Positions 34,309 to 47,281 of a stretch of 64,000 nucleotides of DNA are shown here, in pieces; positions within the stretch are counted from its first letter, which is position 1, and each line of letters starts with the position of its first letter. Below the pieces are notes generated by a model that was not told the DNA's origin, made no database searches, and worked only from the letters and a program-made list of their open reading frames with translations. The stretch comes from Megalonaias nervosa. Its lineage: Eukaryota; Mollusca; Bivalvia; Unionida; Unionidae. The stretch covers positions 16,001-80,000 of the forward strand of contig JAECUM010003222.1 in the NCBI GenBank assembly GCA_016617855.1, written 5' to 3'. A program made the translations under genes and the position numbers.

Positions 34309-37300
34309 TCTCATAAAATAAAATAATAAAAGGGTGAGCCCTCATTCTTCATTTACATGGTACACAAACAGACTCGTCCCAAATTCACACACAGCACAAG
34401 TTTAATGTTAATAAATGAAGCTTTAGAGGAGTTTTATTATGAATAAATAAGAGAGATGGATCCACAGACATAGTTGGAGTCACTGACGTAGACGCACAAA
34501 GTAAATCCCATATACCACCAGCATAATGGCATGATAATATAAACAGAACTATTTTGAGCAGGTTTGAAGTACTGATTCCTTTCCAGAAAATAATGAGAGT
34601 TATCAGGGGTTAAGCCAAATATACTTTATAAGAACCAAGTATGGTTCACTAGGATTAAATTGAAATAATAGTAAAGAAAATTAGTAACCTGCAGTTTCAA
34701 CTTGGTTTAGAGATTTTTCTCCTTTTATGCATTAAGCTTTATGACTGCCTATTTATTTTTAGGGGAGGTTTGGGGGCAATATTTTAGCACCAAAACTATA
34801 AATTTCCAGCCAGTGATATTAGTTGAAAAGAATAAACTATCTTAGGTAATAGAGAAAAAATACTTCTGGTTCTAAAAATAAGTCCATTGTCCCCTTCCTC
34901 TCAGGCACAATAATTGGTTTGTTCCTTAGCAGACAGTATTTTATTCCCCATACATGTTACAATTGTAGAAAATCTGAAAAATATTTTTTTTCCTCTAAAG
35001 TTTGACTTGAATTCCCATTATAGATTTTAAAAATATTGAAACAAGTTTCTACCTGGCTGATGTTAAAGAGACTTTATTGCTGTGGATATGAAACAACATT
35101 AAAACATTGAACATTCTTGACAGTTTGACAACATTAAATGAAGTGGTTTTGAAGATGTAAACATTATGTTTCTCACCTGGCTGTAATGAGGACCAACATA
35201 CACACATTTGTTTGTAGATTATGACATAATGAATAGTTCATCCAATACTTGAATAAAAATGTTACCAGTGTATTTTGGGGGAGATGTGAAAATGTGTATT
35301 TTCTGCCTGGTTGCTATGGAGTTTTAATGATTGCTATGGAAACTGTCCTAAATAGAATTTTTCGTAAAATACTCCTTAAATGTTTAGCCAAATATAGTTA
35401 TTATTTTAGATGTCAGAGTGTGATTTTGATCTGATTGTTATGCAAACTAAAACTTTGTCAGTTAAGGGGATCTCATCAGTTTCCAAGTTGTGACCCAGAT
35501 GAAGCATACCTACAGGGACCATCCCTGTACAAGATAGAGAACATGACCCAAAAGCCCAATATAAATGTCATAGCCCTGGCACTAAAGATGACACAAAAAA
35601 GCTTATAGATTTCCACCTACAATATTTCAAGTATTTAGGTTTTTGTAAAAATATTAACCTTCCATTTGAAACCATTGTGTACATTTAAAGGCTACGCCCA
35701 ATTATATCCGAAGTTTCAAGTCTGTGCCTGTAAGTTTGTAGAAGATGCACTACAGGACACACGGTACTAATGGTATGGAAAAATGGGAACCAGCCTGGAA
35801 ATGGGTGAACATTTAATAGAGTATATATGGGTTTGGGTGGCCAGGATTGGTTAATAATGTAAGTTATGTTTTAGGAAAAAGACTCTTTTGAGAGCTTATC
35901 CTAGTTGTAAGTGAAAAAAAACAGAGACATTGTTTTATTGATGGAATTACAGTCCTTTAACAGTCTTGAGTTTGGAACACTCATTACTAAAATTAGCACC
36001 TGACTCTTTGGTGCAGAATTGAAAGCACATGTTTCAAACACACGCAGGTCCAGAAAATGCCACAGCTCATATCCGTTCCTCTACACAGAAGCTGACATCC
36101 AGGTTTCATCTATACTGATAAATATAGGTTTGATCATGGGCACTCAGAAATTTTAAGTTACTGAATTTTTAATATCATGGTGTTTGCATAGGTTTACTAT
36201 GGGAACTGAATTAGTACCATGACTCCTACATGACTAAAGGAGGGACAGACAGACAGACAGGCAGGCAGGCAGGATGACATAATCCCCAACTTTCTAAAAG
36301 ATGCATGATGATAAAAGTTACTGTTATTTTTTTCTTAAACATTATAATTCTCAGTAGCAGTTAAGAAAAAATTTCAAACAATATCAAACCTTTGAGAAAA
36401 ATATCTGATTGGTTGACAAACAACATCTTTTATGAAACAGCTTTTCATGAAATGAGAAACACAAAACAAATTTACATCTATTTATATCTGAATATGATGA
36501 TATGACTAAAATCCACACACATTACTACATCAGCAAGACTTTTTACAAATTGTCAATACTAAGGATACGTGATAACAACTATAAACAACAGAATCTCTGG
36601 GTAAAAGTTTTTTTCCTGTACCCTATTTATATGATATGCCAATTTTCTTCTAATTTTTCATAAAATATGCATTTTCCATTCAATTGTCATGACTGTAAAA
36701 GGAATGGTTGTGAGCTACATAAAAGTAATGAATGGGAAAAGGTAAACGACATAAAGCAACCTATGCACAGTACAGTTGTTTATTATTATTATTATTATTA
36801 TTATTTCCTCAGGTTTTGTAATTGGAAAAAGATAAAACTTTTAAAGTTTGTGGGGTTTTTTTTTAAACTAGTTGATTTCATGGTATTTGTGATAGTTCCT
36901 CGGATTACTAGGTATTCAGAGTATACAATTGTCACCAAACAAGAAAATTTGATTTCTTCCCTTCAGATGATAATTTTCAGATGTCATATTATCTGTATTT
37001 TGCTATTGGACAGCAATACCATTTTACATGCAAATATTCATATAAACGTCACGTTCCTCTTTCCAAGAACACAAATGTATTTTATAAACAGAAACTAAAG
37101 CAGTTCTTTGGAAATAATGTAGGTAAAGTATAGATGGGATTAGGGTAAAAGTATACATAGAATCCTGCACCATAACAGTTAAACTTCTATCAGTGTAAGC
37201 TGTGTTCACAATGGGTCTAAGTAGAAAAAATGGTTTTGGATTCTAATATAGCTCTGGCAGGCCTCCGCTAAGTCAGCTTGAATAATTATATGAAACAATC

Positions 37301-40300
37301 GTTTTAAATGTCATTTGTGTTATCATACCTAAAAAGAAAGATAATGAATAAGGAATATAAATGAAAACAAATTCATAAATTATGATACTCTACTGAATGC
37401 ATCTTCAGTCCATACAATGCACAGTAAAGAAATTTTTGAATTAATCAATATTAAAGATGTAAGAAACAGATTTTAGTTACGTAGAATGCATGCATTGCAG
37501 TCATGCACTGTTAAAGGTTAAAAGGATATAATTGCAGTTGCATTCCTTTGCTTTGAATATTGAACTTCTACTCAGATCACATATGCCAATTTAGATAAAC
37601 GATTAAGACCATGCTGTGGAATGTTCAAAACCTTAGATGCCTACCATTGGTAGAATGTTTTGTTTGATACTAACCTTGCTATTACATTGAAGATGGAGAA
37701 TCCCCTGTTCTATAAATAGCTTTGTAGCAGACGCTGCGACAAGAAATCGTATGCTTAAACAGGCTCTAAAACTGATAAGAAATATCTTTAAAAAAAAAAA
37801 AAAACAATCAAAAAAGAAATAAAATTATAAGAGTTGCAATTATAAGAGTTTACTGTTTTTCAGAGTTTATCTTGGCATAAACTGTCAGTTGCCGAATCAC
37901 ACAGCAAATAACACCCTAATGTATATATTTATACCTTCACTCTCTATGTTAATTTCAGCAAGGGTAACTTTATTCATTATGATAAATGCATATCCATTTC
38001 TCCATCATTAATGTAAAATATTGTGATTTAAATTTGCTGCAAGTGTCAACTGGAAATTGTGGTACCATCTAGTTTCTAGAACATTACTAATCCAGTGTTT
38101 TTATAATGGTTTTGAGACTCCCCATGTTCTTGAATATCAACTTTAAGCCATTTTCCATATAGGTTGGAAATATCTAGCTCCGGTGTATCTTTTGGCCTGT
38201 CTTTTATTTCTTCTTTCTCTGTATTCTTGATCAAAATAATCCCATACATAACAAGAGATTTTCCACAAAACACATTTCTTCTGGGATGTGCATCATCGAT
38301 AATCATAATGTTTACATGGAATAATGACTTCTACGGTAACACTCATTGTTGTTCGAATATGTAAACATTATTTCTTTACTCCATTTACAGCCCTCGAAAC
38401 TGACATTGCCATTTTTGAAATCTGGAAGTTTGACCTGGAGTATGCCAGTCTAAATGTTTGACATTATGGGACAGAAACTTATATTTTAACAAGGAAAACA
38501 CTCCTTTTGAGTTTCCTGGAATTTTATATTTTTTATAATATGCAGTAGTGCTCCTTTAAAGGATTAATATCATGGAGACTTATTATGTTCAAAGGGTCTT
38601 ACCTTTTGTGAAAAATGCTCAGCGCCTATATTACTGTAATGAGAGACCTTCTCAGCCATCTTTCACTGTAGCACAGCAGGTACTGCATTAAATTGTTTGT
38701 GAAGTGATGATATGTTATGACCTGCATGAGTGAGATCTTTGTCTCTTTCTCTTGTAAAGTTCCAGAAGAAGAAGCTGTTCAAAATATTTACTGATCATCT
38801 TTTTTTTAATATCAATTTCTAGAGAATCAGTCATTGTTTTTCTTGCAGAGTTGTAGTGAATTTTTTCAAGTAGACTTGGTGGTCTCTAAAGTAAGATTCA
38901 TATTTATGAATTATAAATGATGTTGACATTTAAGAAATAAAAAGTGTTGTGAATGTAGATATGACTCTGACATTGTTTTGTGGGTAGGACTAGTAAATAT
39001 TCAGCAGGACAAGTAAATTTCTAAATCTACTAGTGCTTCTGGCTACATTGAAATATTTAAATGTTCAATTCTAGGCCTGGCATAGTAACAATTTAGACAA
39101 AAGACATGCTATATTTGCATACAACGACTAAAAATCTGAAGTTTTCAAGTATGATAGTGCTAATTAAGACTGCAGTGTTTACTAAAATGTCATAGGGTGT
39201 ACACGGAGTACAGTAATTGAAACAATGCCATTTAATTGAACCAATTTGAAACTCAACCTTCACTCTGATTTGCATGTTAGGTTTATGGCATGAAGGTATT
39301 CATATGTAAGCTGTTGACAATCAATTTGTGATCATTTCATGTTAACCTCATATTACACTGTACAACATTTGTTGAACATATTTTCTGACAATTCAGGTAA
39401 ATCATCCTTAGGATCATCATGTTATTGTTTCAGACTGCTACTTTTATAAGCAAAGATGACATTGATAATGCAACTTGACATAATAACCTGGGCATATACT
39501 TTGCCAGCACCAGATTTACCATGTGCATATTTATTTATATATATAGTTACTGATTTTGTAAACAATTACAGGCAATCATTAAATAAGTCATTTAGTGTAG
39601 ACATTGCTGCAGTAGTACAAATGCATGAAGTTTAAACTTAAAATTTCATAAAATCTGGCATGTAATTGGTTTAACTGTTCAGAGCTACTATATAATTCAA
39701 CTAAGAAACAGTTGTCTAAAAGAGTGTCTAAAGCATGTGCAGTTACTCGGGTCTTATTAGCAAATACAGCTGCTTTATGATTGGTCAGTTTTTAGCTGTG
39801 ATGGACAGGTTGGTGAAGTGGCACCAAATGTGCATGTATATACAAAATAGATGTCATACCAGTGTTATAGGGAAGTTCATATGCATCATCCATGATTGAG
39901 TTCCACAGTTAAGTATATGCAGAATTGAGATGACAAATGTCTGTATATGAATACAGGCAGGAATAGGAATAAGTCAAGAACAATAAAGAAACAGTCAAGG
40001 CCTGAACTTTACGTGTATTTATTCACTGATTATCTCTATGACATGTTGTTATACATGGGTTTCTTTAGCCTTGTTAAGGATAATACAAATCTGATTTAAC
40101 ATGCCATGCATATTGACAAGGCTGCTATTATGAAACAACTTTATGAGGTTTTATTAGTACATGTAATATTGGAAATACCCATGTACATGCTTGGACTGAA
40201 ATTAAGCAAAAGATCCTTGTTTGACATGTATGTTTGTACATTGGAATTGTTCTTATCCAGTTTAAATGTAGCATATTACTTCAAGATGAAATGTAATTAA

Positions 40301-40540
40301 ATATGTACGAGACCATTTTTTTGATATATATTAGCAATACTTTCTAATCTGACATGGGTCTTTCCCTTGCTATATGAGAACATGTTAACAAGGGATTTTA
40401 AAAAAAAGCAGTATATACATGTATGATAGATTTAAATTTATTCTTACTCCAAATATTGGTAAATGGAATTGAAGTAATTAGAGAGCAATACCACCACACA
40501 TGAAATCTCTTTTGTCTGCTAAATGTCAGAATTATATGGA
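34309..40540 (+). other. DLG intron, no gene recognised
   Basis: This is six kilobases of AT-rich intron. It includes a GACA/GGCA tetranucleotide run at about 36244-36272 and a (TTA)n run at about 36779-36804. I found no exon with DLG similarity and no clear mobile element. Confidence 0.6.
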
Positions 40541-40553
40541 GCCAGGACAAGAT

Positions 40554-40595
40554 AGGACAGGACAGGACAGGACAGGACAGGACAGGACAGGACAG
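40554..40595. repeat. (GGACA)n pentanucleotide repeat
   Basis: About eight perfect units of GGACA, preceded by two imperfect ones. Confidence 0.97.
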
Positions 40596-41149
40596 TATCC
40601 TGTGCTCCTTGGCGCTTTACAAGATTCAACCTGTTGCTGTGCTGCTGAACACCAGCCAAACAAACAAATAAAATTATAGTCACTAGAAAACGTATAACAG
40701 TTGCTACGAAAGTGTAAAACACGTATTACTTGTCAGATGTGTCGTATGCTGTGGATATTTGCATTATAGTTTCACTCCTTGTATGGAAAAGGGAATAATT
40801 GCTGAATTTTTGGGGAATTGCAGGATATGCCCACAAGAGCAAGAAGCCTAATTACCTGTAATGACAGGTGGTTAGTAGGTATAAAAATCCATTACTTCCG
40901 GTGTTTTCTTCAGGACTCCACTAAATTTAATCAATTTCCCTATAAAAATGAGCAAGCAAGCAAAAATCATATGCACTCAGTTTTCCTTGAGTGTAATGAA
41001 ACCTGTAACATTTATAATATTAACCAAGCCCAATCAGATCATACAAGTGCTTGACTTCTAGTTCAACTGCCATAATCAAGTACTTGGTAAGCGACGTTTT
41101 GCACTTGAGCAGTGTGACTTTTCATTGATTATCTAGTTTTTAACAGCTG

Positions 41150-41345
41150 CATTTGGCCAAGTTGTACAATGGCGAACATGCAGTTGTTAGTACATGTATT
41201 TTGTGGCAATGTCTCAGCTGTTACATGCAGTTTTTAGTATTTGGTGGCAATATCTGCTGTTACTTGCAGTTATTAGTTATTGGTGACAGTATCGCTGCTG
41301 CTACATGCAGTTTTTAGTATTTGGTGGCAATATCTCTTGCTGTTA
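41150..41345. repeat. Tandem repeat, unit about 45-60 bp, three to four copies
   Basis: 'gctgttacatgcagtttttagtatttggtggcaatatct' recurs with small gaps between copies. Confidence 0.85.
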
Positions 41346-41739
41346 CAGTGTTTTTGTGCATTTAATGTTCCTGCTGTTGCATTCATTTCTAATGCATATG
41401 ACATGCTGCAGTGGTCATGATCACAGCCACTGAGCCAATAATGAAGATAAGCAACCAAGTTTTATTTATTCATTAAAAATATTATTTATCACGCACATTG
41501 GTTGAAACATGCTATAGGTGGTCTATTTGTAGATCCTGATCTTATTTTTAATAAATCTGCCCCCCCTCCCCTGGTGTAAAAATCCAAGAGAAACCAATGC
41601 TGTTGTGATCAGATCACTTATTTTTTAAATATGTATCTTAATTATTACTGAAGTTGTTAAATGCCCACACATTTTTATTTTTAAGTGACCAATCTCTTTT
41701 CCAAATTTTTCTGTCCCGTTTTTTGCATGGATGAGAGAT

Positions 41740-42420
41740 AAAAAGTCACAAGTTCTAATCACTGGGAGAGATAGTTTGGAGTGTATGATCAAGAAGCTCT
41801 GACCTGGTATTCGTGAATCTGTTCGATTTCAAAACTTGAGTCTGAGCCTGAAGTCCCAAATTTATAATTCTCCAAGTTCCTGCCCCTTCATACCCATACA
41901 TCCCTACCCGCCTTGTGACCTTTGTGGAAGGTTATTGTCATTTGAAAATCTCTGATAATTTTCAGTTGAAGCTTTTCAGTGTGGTTGTAAGTCCCAAACC
42001 CTGGCAGGTTAGCTGCCGTTATACTTTTACTGTATAATCAGAAAGCTCTGTCCTTTTCATACCGATGCACCCATGTCATCCCTGTGACCTGCATCAGAGA
42101 AGGTCATGGTCATTTTAAATCTTGATCATGTTTTTGGTTTGAAAAATTTTGTATTTTCATGAATTCTCTATTCTGGGAGGGACAGGTGTTATACTTCGAT
42201 ATTGAATCAAGGAGTTCTACCCTTTCAAATACTTGCACCTCAAACCTCCATCTGACCTTTCTTCTAGGTGAGGGTCATTTTGGTTAATTTTTTTTTCTGT
42301 ATTGTCATAATCCTTGAACACTAAGAGAGTTAGTTATCATACTTACTCAAAAGAATTGGAGAGCTCTGTTATCACATATCCTGCATGCCAACCTGACACT
42401 CCTACTCCTATACAAGTTTT
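41740..42420. repeat. Degenerate tandem repeat, unit about 150-200 bp
   Basis: The phrases 'gagctctg.cc.ttc.tacc', 'cac..ccctgtgacct', 'gaaggtcattgtcatttgaaaat' and 'gttatact' recur in the same order three to four times. The copies are highly diverged. Confidence 0.6.
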
Positions 42421-42901
42421 TTTTGTTTTTTTTAATTCTTGTTTCAGATTTTGGTATAAGATCTTGTATAATTGTAAGTACCAGACCTTAGCAGGCATTG
42501 ATGTCATTCTTCAACTGTAGATTTAAAAAGCAAAATAATAATTCAATAGCCGTGCACTCTTACCCTTCCTCTGACTCACTGGCAAGATCAAGTTCATTCG
42601 AAAGTATTAGGTACAAAGTTCTGTTTTTGGCAAAAAGACGTTAAAAATCCCGTATGGAAGGAGGTGTTGATGGAATGGGGAGGAGGTTCATTTGAAATTA
42701 GGACATCAGACAAGGGTAGCAGGTGAGATATTTAATTCCTTGAAATTTCTTAAGAGACATGTGCAACTTTTGCTAACCTTGACCAGTGAAGAATCAAAAA
42801 TTTTTTGTATGTTAAATGTGAATTTCTTTTTTGGTTCCAGAGATTATTTGTAAAGGAATAGATCCTTCCTGTCATATCTCTGTATGTAGCCAATAAACAA
42901 T

Positions 42902-43115
42902 TTACTCACTTATATGTCAAGTCAAACTGCAAATAACAGAAGATCCTGATCTGCCGTAGTATAATGCAACTAAAGGTAGAAGTCTATGTTGTTTGTTCTT
43001 GTTATTACTCTTATCAAGCTGCACAGACCCAGATCTGCTGGTACATTATGCAATGGCTGATCTGGGTCTGTGCAGTTAACAGTTGGACTCGACTTAAAAG
43101 TTAGTATATATGGTA
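42902..43115. mobile_element. Nested-palindrome MITE, copy 2 (reverse orientation)
   Basis: The ends 'tactcacttatatgtcaagtc' and 'gactcgacttaaaagttagtata' are inverted. The 'cacagacccagatctgc' and 'gctgatctgggtctgtgcag' arms form a near-perfect hairpin in the right half. The other, weaker hairpin comes first, so this copy is inverted relative to the other four. Confidence 0.8.
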
Positions 43116-43214
43116 TTTAAGAGTCTTGTGGGCTTATTAGAGATAACTTGTTCACCTGATATCAATTTCAGATGCTGACCTTTTGGATATTTTTAAATGA
43201 CTTTCTATTTGCTA

Positions 43215-43738
43215 CTGTTCATACATCTTTGCTAGCCAAGGTTCCGATAACCTTATCTACACCATGGCAGATCAAACAGCTATATCGGTGCTTTTGTCCT
43301 AGCGACATCTATTGGATTTGATGTGTTGCCTCCCTTTGTATGTAATGCCAACTAACCAATAGCGTTGTGCATTGTACATTGGCTGAAAATGGTGGTGGCA
43401 ATTGACCTGAAAAGGATATTTTGTAAATTTAACGTCAAAAGTATGACTGTGTACCAGAAGGAAGCCATTACAGGTCTATTTGAGTGAAAGGTATTTGTGC
43501 AAACACGGACCAGTACTGGAAAAGTGCTTATTTAACAGTCCATTCAAGTTGTGTGCTCCCCTTGTCTCAATCACGTAGGAACAGTGTTCAAATTTGAACA
43601 ACTTACTTTTGATTGGATGCGGTGGCTTGATGCTGCATCCAGTGAAATTCACAGACCCGAAGCTCAGAAATATCTGCTCAGTATGCCAAGGTATAGATAG
43701 GGTTATTGGAACCTTGGCTAGCGAAGATGCTGTTCATA
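43215..43738. mobile_element. Mutator-like MITE with 9-bp target duplication
   Basis: The element is 43224-43729 (506 bp). Its ends are inverted repeats of about 45 bp: left 'catctttgctagccaaggtt' plus 'ccgataaccttatctacacc', and right the inverse with few changes, ending 'ggctagcgaagatg'. The 9-mer CTGTTCATA stands directly outside both ends (43215-43223 and 43730-43738) without mismatch. A 9-bp duplication with long TIRs is the mark of Mutator-like (MULE) elements. No transposase frame is inside. The GC content is higher than its surroundings. Confidence 0.9.
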
Positions 43739-44277
43739 CAGTTCCACTCAGTGGATCACATTGCTTATTGGAGTATGACTCCATTCGGTTATGAATTTTA
43801 TGTTTTGTTGTTTGCATTAGCTAAATTATTTTCCTCCAGTAGAATGGTTTTTAGGGAGCGAACTATTTTTACTTCAATAATTTAGGTGTAGAATAACAAC
43901 AGAGTCTTGTACCTAAATTGAATTAATCTGGGTAACATTTCTGTAATATTTTCCCTGGCAAAATGCCCTTGTCTTATGGTGCTAAAAATAAGGTGATTAG
44001 ATTATTGGTGGGGGGGGGACTTTGGCAATATGGCAGCATAGTGGCCCAGCCCATTGCTTGTCTTTTGTACAACACAAACCAGGCTTGTAGATACATATTG
44101 TGACAGTGATACTTTACATATGTACCAAAGGAAGAAGTGACAAAGCCACAAAGCATAAGACAGGGAGATGTTACAGCTGATCTCTGGGACAGGTAATTCA
44201 GCCATTGCTCCCAGAGTGTGTACTAAAGAGATAATATCAGTCCCCCACACCATGTGCTCTTTTTAACTACCATCTTG

Positions 44278-44483
44278 ACTCACTTATGAGTCCAGTTGCA
44301 AACTGCATAAACCCAGATCTACCATTGCATAATACACTGGCAGATCTGGGTTAGTGCTGTTTATTTGGAGTAGTCAGTAAAACAAACAAGATAGACTCTG
44401 ATCTTCAAGTGCATTATGCTATGGCTGATGAGGATCTTTGTTACTTGCAGTTGACTCGACTTACAGGCAAGTATATACAGTAT
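44278..44483. mobile_element. Nested-palindrome MITE, copy 3
   Basis: The left end is 'gactcacttatgagtccagt' and the right end is 'gcagttgactcgacttacag' plus 'gcaagtata'. Inside are the two hairpins ('acccagatctacc'/'ggcagatctgggtt', then 'gatcttcaagtgcattatg'/'catta..ctgatgaggatc'). Confidence 0.78.
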
Positions 44484-44800
44484 TTTGTGTGGCATGTGTC
44501 AATGCATACAAGACCTTTTAGACAATATATATTCTTGTTGCCAAGTTAAAAAGAAAAAGACACTAGCAGCAATTGCTAACGTTAAATATGATCCTCTAAA
44601 TATTGTTTGAGGTCCTGATTAAATAAAACCTTACTGTCATACTTGACTGGAAATGCACATTTAAATATTTTCATTGAATAACTGAATTTTATCTTATTGG
44701 TCATAAACCAGAAAAACTTATGTTGGGTTTTTCCATCCATACCTTATTAACACAAGTTTGTTATTGTTACTCCTATTAACTATTTGATTTGGGGTTTGGT

Positions 44801-45034
44801 GGGGTTAAATGCCATTTTTCAGCACATGGTAGACTATACATGGCAGACAGTTTACTTGGTGGTGGAAGAACCTAGGAAGATCCTGGAAAGAACCACCAAC
44901 CCACTGGAAGCTACTGGCAAGTTTTCTGACATACATATTGGTCAAGCCAAGACTCAGACTTACGCAGACAAAGGTGGGATGTGTGAGTGATCTGTAAAGG
45001 CGTGCACATTAGACCACTCTGCCAACTGGACCAT
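44801..45034 (-). mobile_element. (CAA)n-tailed SINE, minus-strand copy
   Basis: The reverse complement gives the family body in order: the B-box-like segment 'cgtaagtctgagtcttggc', 'ccagtgggttggtggttctt', 'ctgccatgtatagtc' and 'gctgaaaaatggcatttaac'. The tail itself is eroded. Confidence 0.82.
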
Positions 45035-45039
45035 CCTAA

Positions 45040-45870
45040 ACTACTTAGAGGATACCATGCAACTTTACACACATCTTCATCCGATGGTCCAGTATGGTCA
45101 CCAAGTCAACCATCTTGAAAATCTTGTTATCTCATAACTCCTTCTAAATTAATGGTTGGATCAACATGGGGTTTTTGCCTAAAACGACTTCTTATGATGT
45201 CTAGTTGGTCTTGAGTAAAAGTGATGCCTTTGAGACATCCATTAGGGCCACCATAGTGACCCTGAAAATCTCGTTATCACAACTTATCCTGAATGAATTG
45301 TCATACCAGCATTGCATTTTCACTGAAAGACTTCTCATGTCTGGTTGGTCATGAATGAAATGATGCTAGTTAGACCTGCCATCAAGAAAATATTTATTAT
45401 GCCTACTTCTTCATGATGGCTGGCCATATCTACTTTGTGTTATCACCAGAAGACTTTTTATGATGTCAAGTTTGAAAACAAAAAATCAGTATGGCCTCCA
45501 TGATAGCTGTCTTGAAAATCTTGTTGGCTTCTCTAAAACAGAAAGTCATGTCAGTAAAGGGTTTTCACCAACAAACTTTTGTTTTCTTGGTCCTAAATGA
45601 AAATGATAATAATCTGATGTCCAGTTTGGCCATCTTGAAAATCTTGTCATTGTTACTCCACTTAAAGGAAAACTCATTTTGACATGAGGTTTTCATCATA
45701 AGAGTTTTTATGGTGTTTTATTGGTTCTACATAAAAATGATGCAGATTGACCCTCAATATGGTCACCATGGTAGCCATCTTGAAAATAGTAAAATACTGA
45801 CTTTACTCCTACCAAATGGCTACAATCAACACGAGGTTTTCGCTAATAGAATGAAAACTTTGTGGAAAAA
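45040..45870. repeat. Degenerate tandem repeat, unit about 130-150 bp
   Basis: 'atcttgaaaatcttgttatc', 'aacatggggttttcgcc', 'gacttcttatgatgtctagttggtc' and 'gaccaccatggtagcc' recur five to six times with heavy divergence. Confidence 0.75.
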
Positions 45871-46718
45871 AATGGAAATTATGGTAGATATATTCTGGTA
45901 CATTTCATAAGTAAGTATATCAGTGATTCATATGTGTTGCAACATTTTATTCCTTTAAAAAAAATTTAATTAAAATTTTACAAGTATCAGGCTGCCATGT
46001 TAATTTTCCATCAAACATGTCCAGCAAGAACCATTTGAATATGTTAAAGAAAACCTGTCAAAGCATTACAAAATTGACATTTAGGGTGCAAAAATATGTA
46101 CAAGATGTAAATCAGAAAAAACAACATTTTAAAATGAGCTTTTGTGATCCTTGCTCCAATTTCTTTGGCATGATAAGAGTCTTTTAAAACAAGAAAAACA
46201 AAACAAAGAAAGAGGGGGACAACCAACCAAGTGACATTTTGTAATTTTGTATTTGCAGGACCAACTGTTTAATGGGGGGGGGGAGTGTCCTAATACAGAA
46301 TTTTTTTCTGTTATCTTTAGATAATTTTTTTCATCTTACATAATTGATATAATTTTTTTTTTCTTTAAAAAATTACAGTGAGAATAATTGTTCCAACTAA
46401 TTGGGGGCCAGACATTTTTATTTTCGAAACAATTCCAGGCCCTCCATTTCTCTTCATAGATTTAAATGACTGTGCCCTAAAGGACACCACCTCCCCAATT
46501 TCCCTTTAAGAGAATTTCTTTTATAAATGAGGTTAGTGAAATCAAGAAAGGTGGTCCATCAAACTTTATCTCTATGAACACGTGTCCGTTGTAGAGAACG
46601 TGCCTTCAAATACAGATGTCACTTTAGGTCCGTAGGCCAAGTTTTCAGCAGCAGGGCGAAGGAGGCTGTGGAGATGTGTAGATCAAGAGTAAAGCGTATG
46701 TGTGTAATCAATTAAATC

Positions 46719-46723
<5 letters not shown>

Positions 46724-46777
<54 letters not shown>
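46724..46777. repeat. (AG)n microsatellite
   Basis: A pure AG run of about 54 bases lies 450 bp before the candidate first exon at 47226. The poly Ser-Leu open frame on the minus strand is only this repeat. Confidence 0.97.
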
Positions 46778-46781
<4 letters not shown>

Positions 46782-47225
46782 ACTAGCTAAAAATGTTTGA
46801 TACGACCCCTGTCCCCAGAGACTAGCCTGCTGACTGAGTCTGTTTACCTGAGTTAAATATTGATTCATGTCTGTGCAGTCATACAGGTGGAGAATATAGA
46901 GACACGCCACTGCTGTACACACATAGAGTAATATATTTCATGGAACTGGCGAAAATGCTGATGTGCGTATCTAACCTCACATGCCTCAGTTTGGATGTAG
47001 CCTTATGAAATAACAATGTGCCAGTCGCATATTTATGCTGATAAATTTCAGTAATGTTCAGTGAAGTTCAAGCTGTGGTGACTGGAATATTTGGCGATTG
47101 GAGTATTGGACTATAAGATTCATTTCATTACAAGCATACAGGGTGATTAAGTAACAGCAGGATTTCAGTTTTCACAATGGTTGACTGATAAAGTGTTGCT
47201 ATAAGGATCCTTTAAAGGGACAACA

Positions 47226-47281
47226 ATGTCCCATCCAAGGAACAAAAAGGAGCCCTATTTCTATGACCCTCATATTCCAAG
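47226..47281 (+). CDS. Candidate alternative first coding exon of DLG
   Basis: An ATG in a good context (acaacaATG, A at -3) opens the short frame MSHPRNKKEPYFYDPHIPR. The frame runs directly into a consensus donor (CCAAG|GTAGGT). An in-frame TAA at 47202 lies 24 bases upstream, so this frame begins here. It ends in phase 2, the same phase as the last sure DLG exon and as the micro-exon candidate, so it could splice to the same downstream exon. A start here would give a protein without PDZ1 and PDZ2. The peptide is not one I recognise. Upstream, 46560-46700 has more CpG than the intron average. It could also be a chance frame or belong to another gene. Confidence 0.35.

Noticed and set aside
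46683..46922. Ser-Leu repeat open frame on the minus strand
   Set aside because: It is the (AG)n microsatellite.
47150..47281. Internal exon using the acceptor 'caggatttcag' near 47168
   Set aside because: The frame that ends in the 47281 donor has a stop at 47202, so only a first-exon reading is possible for that frame.
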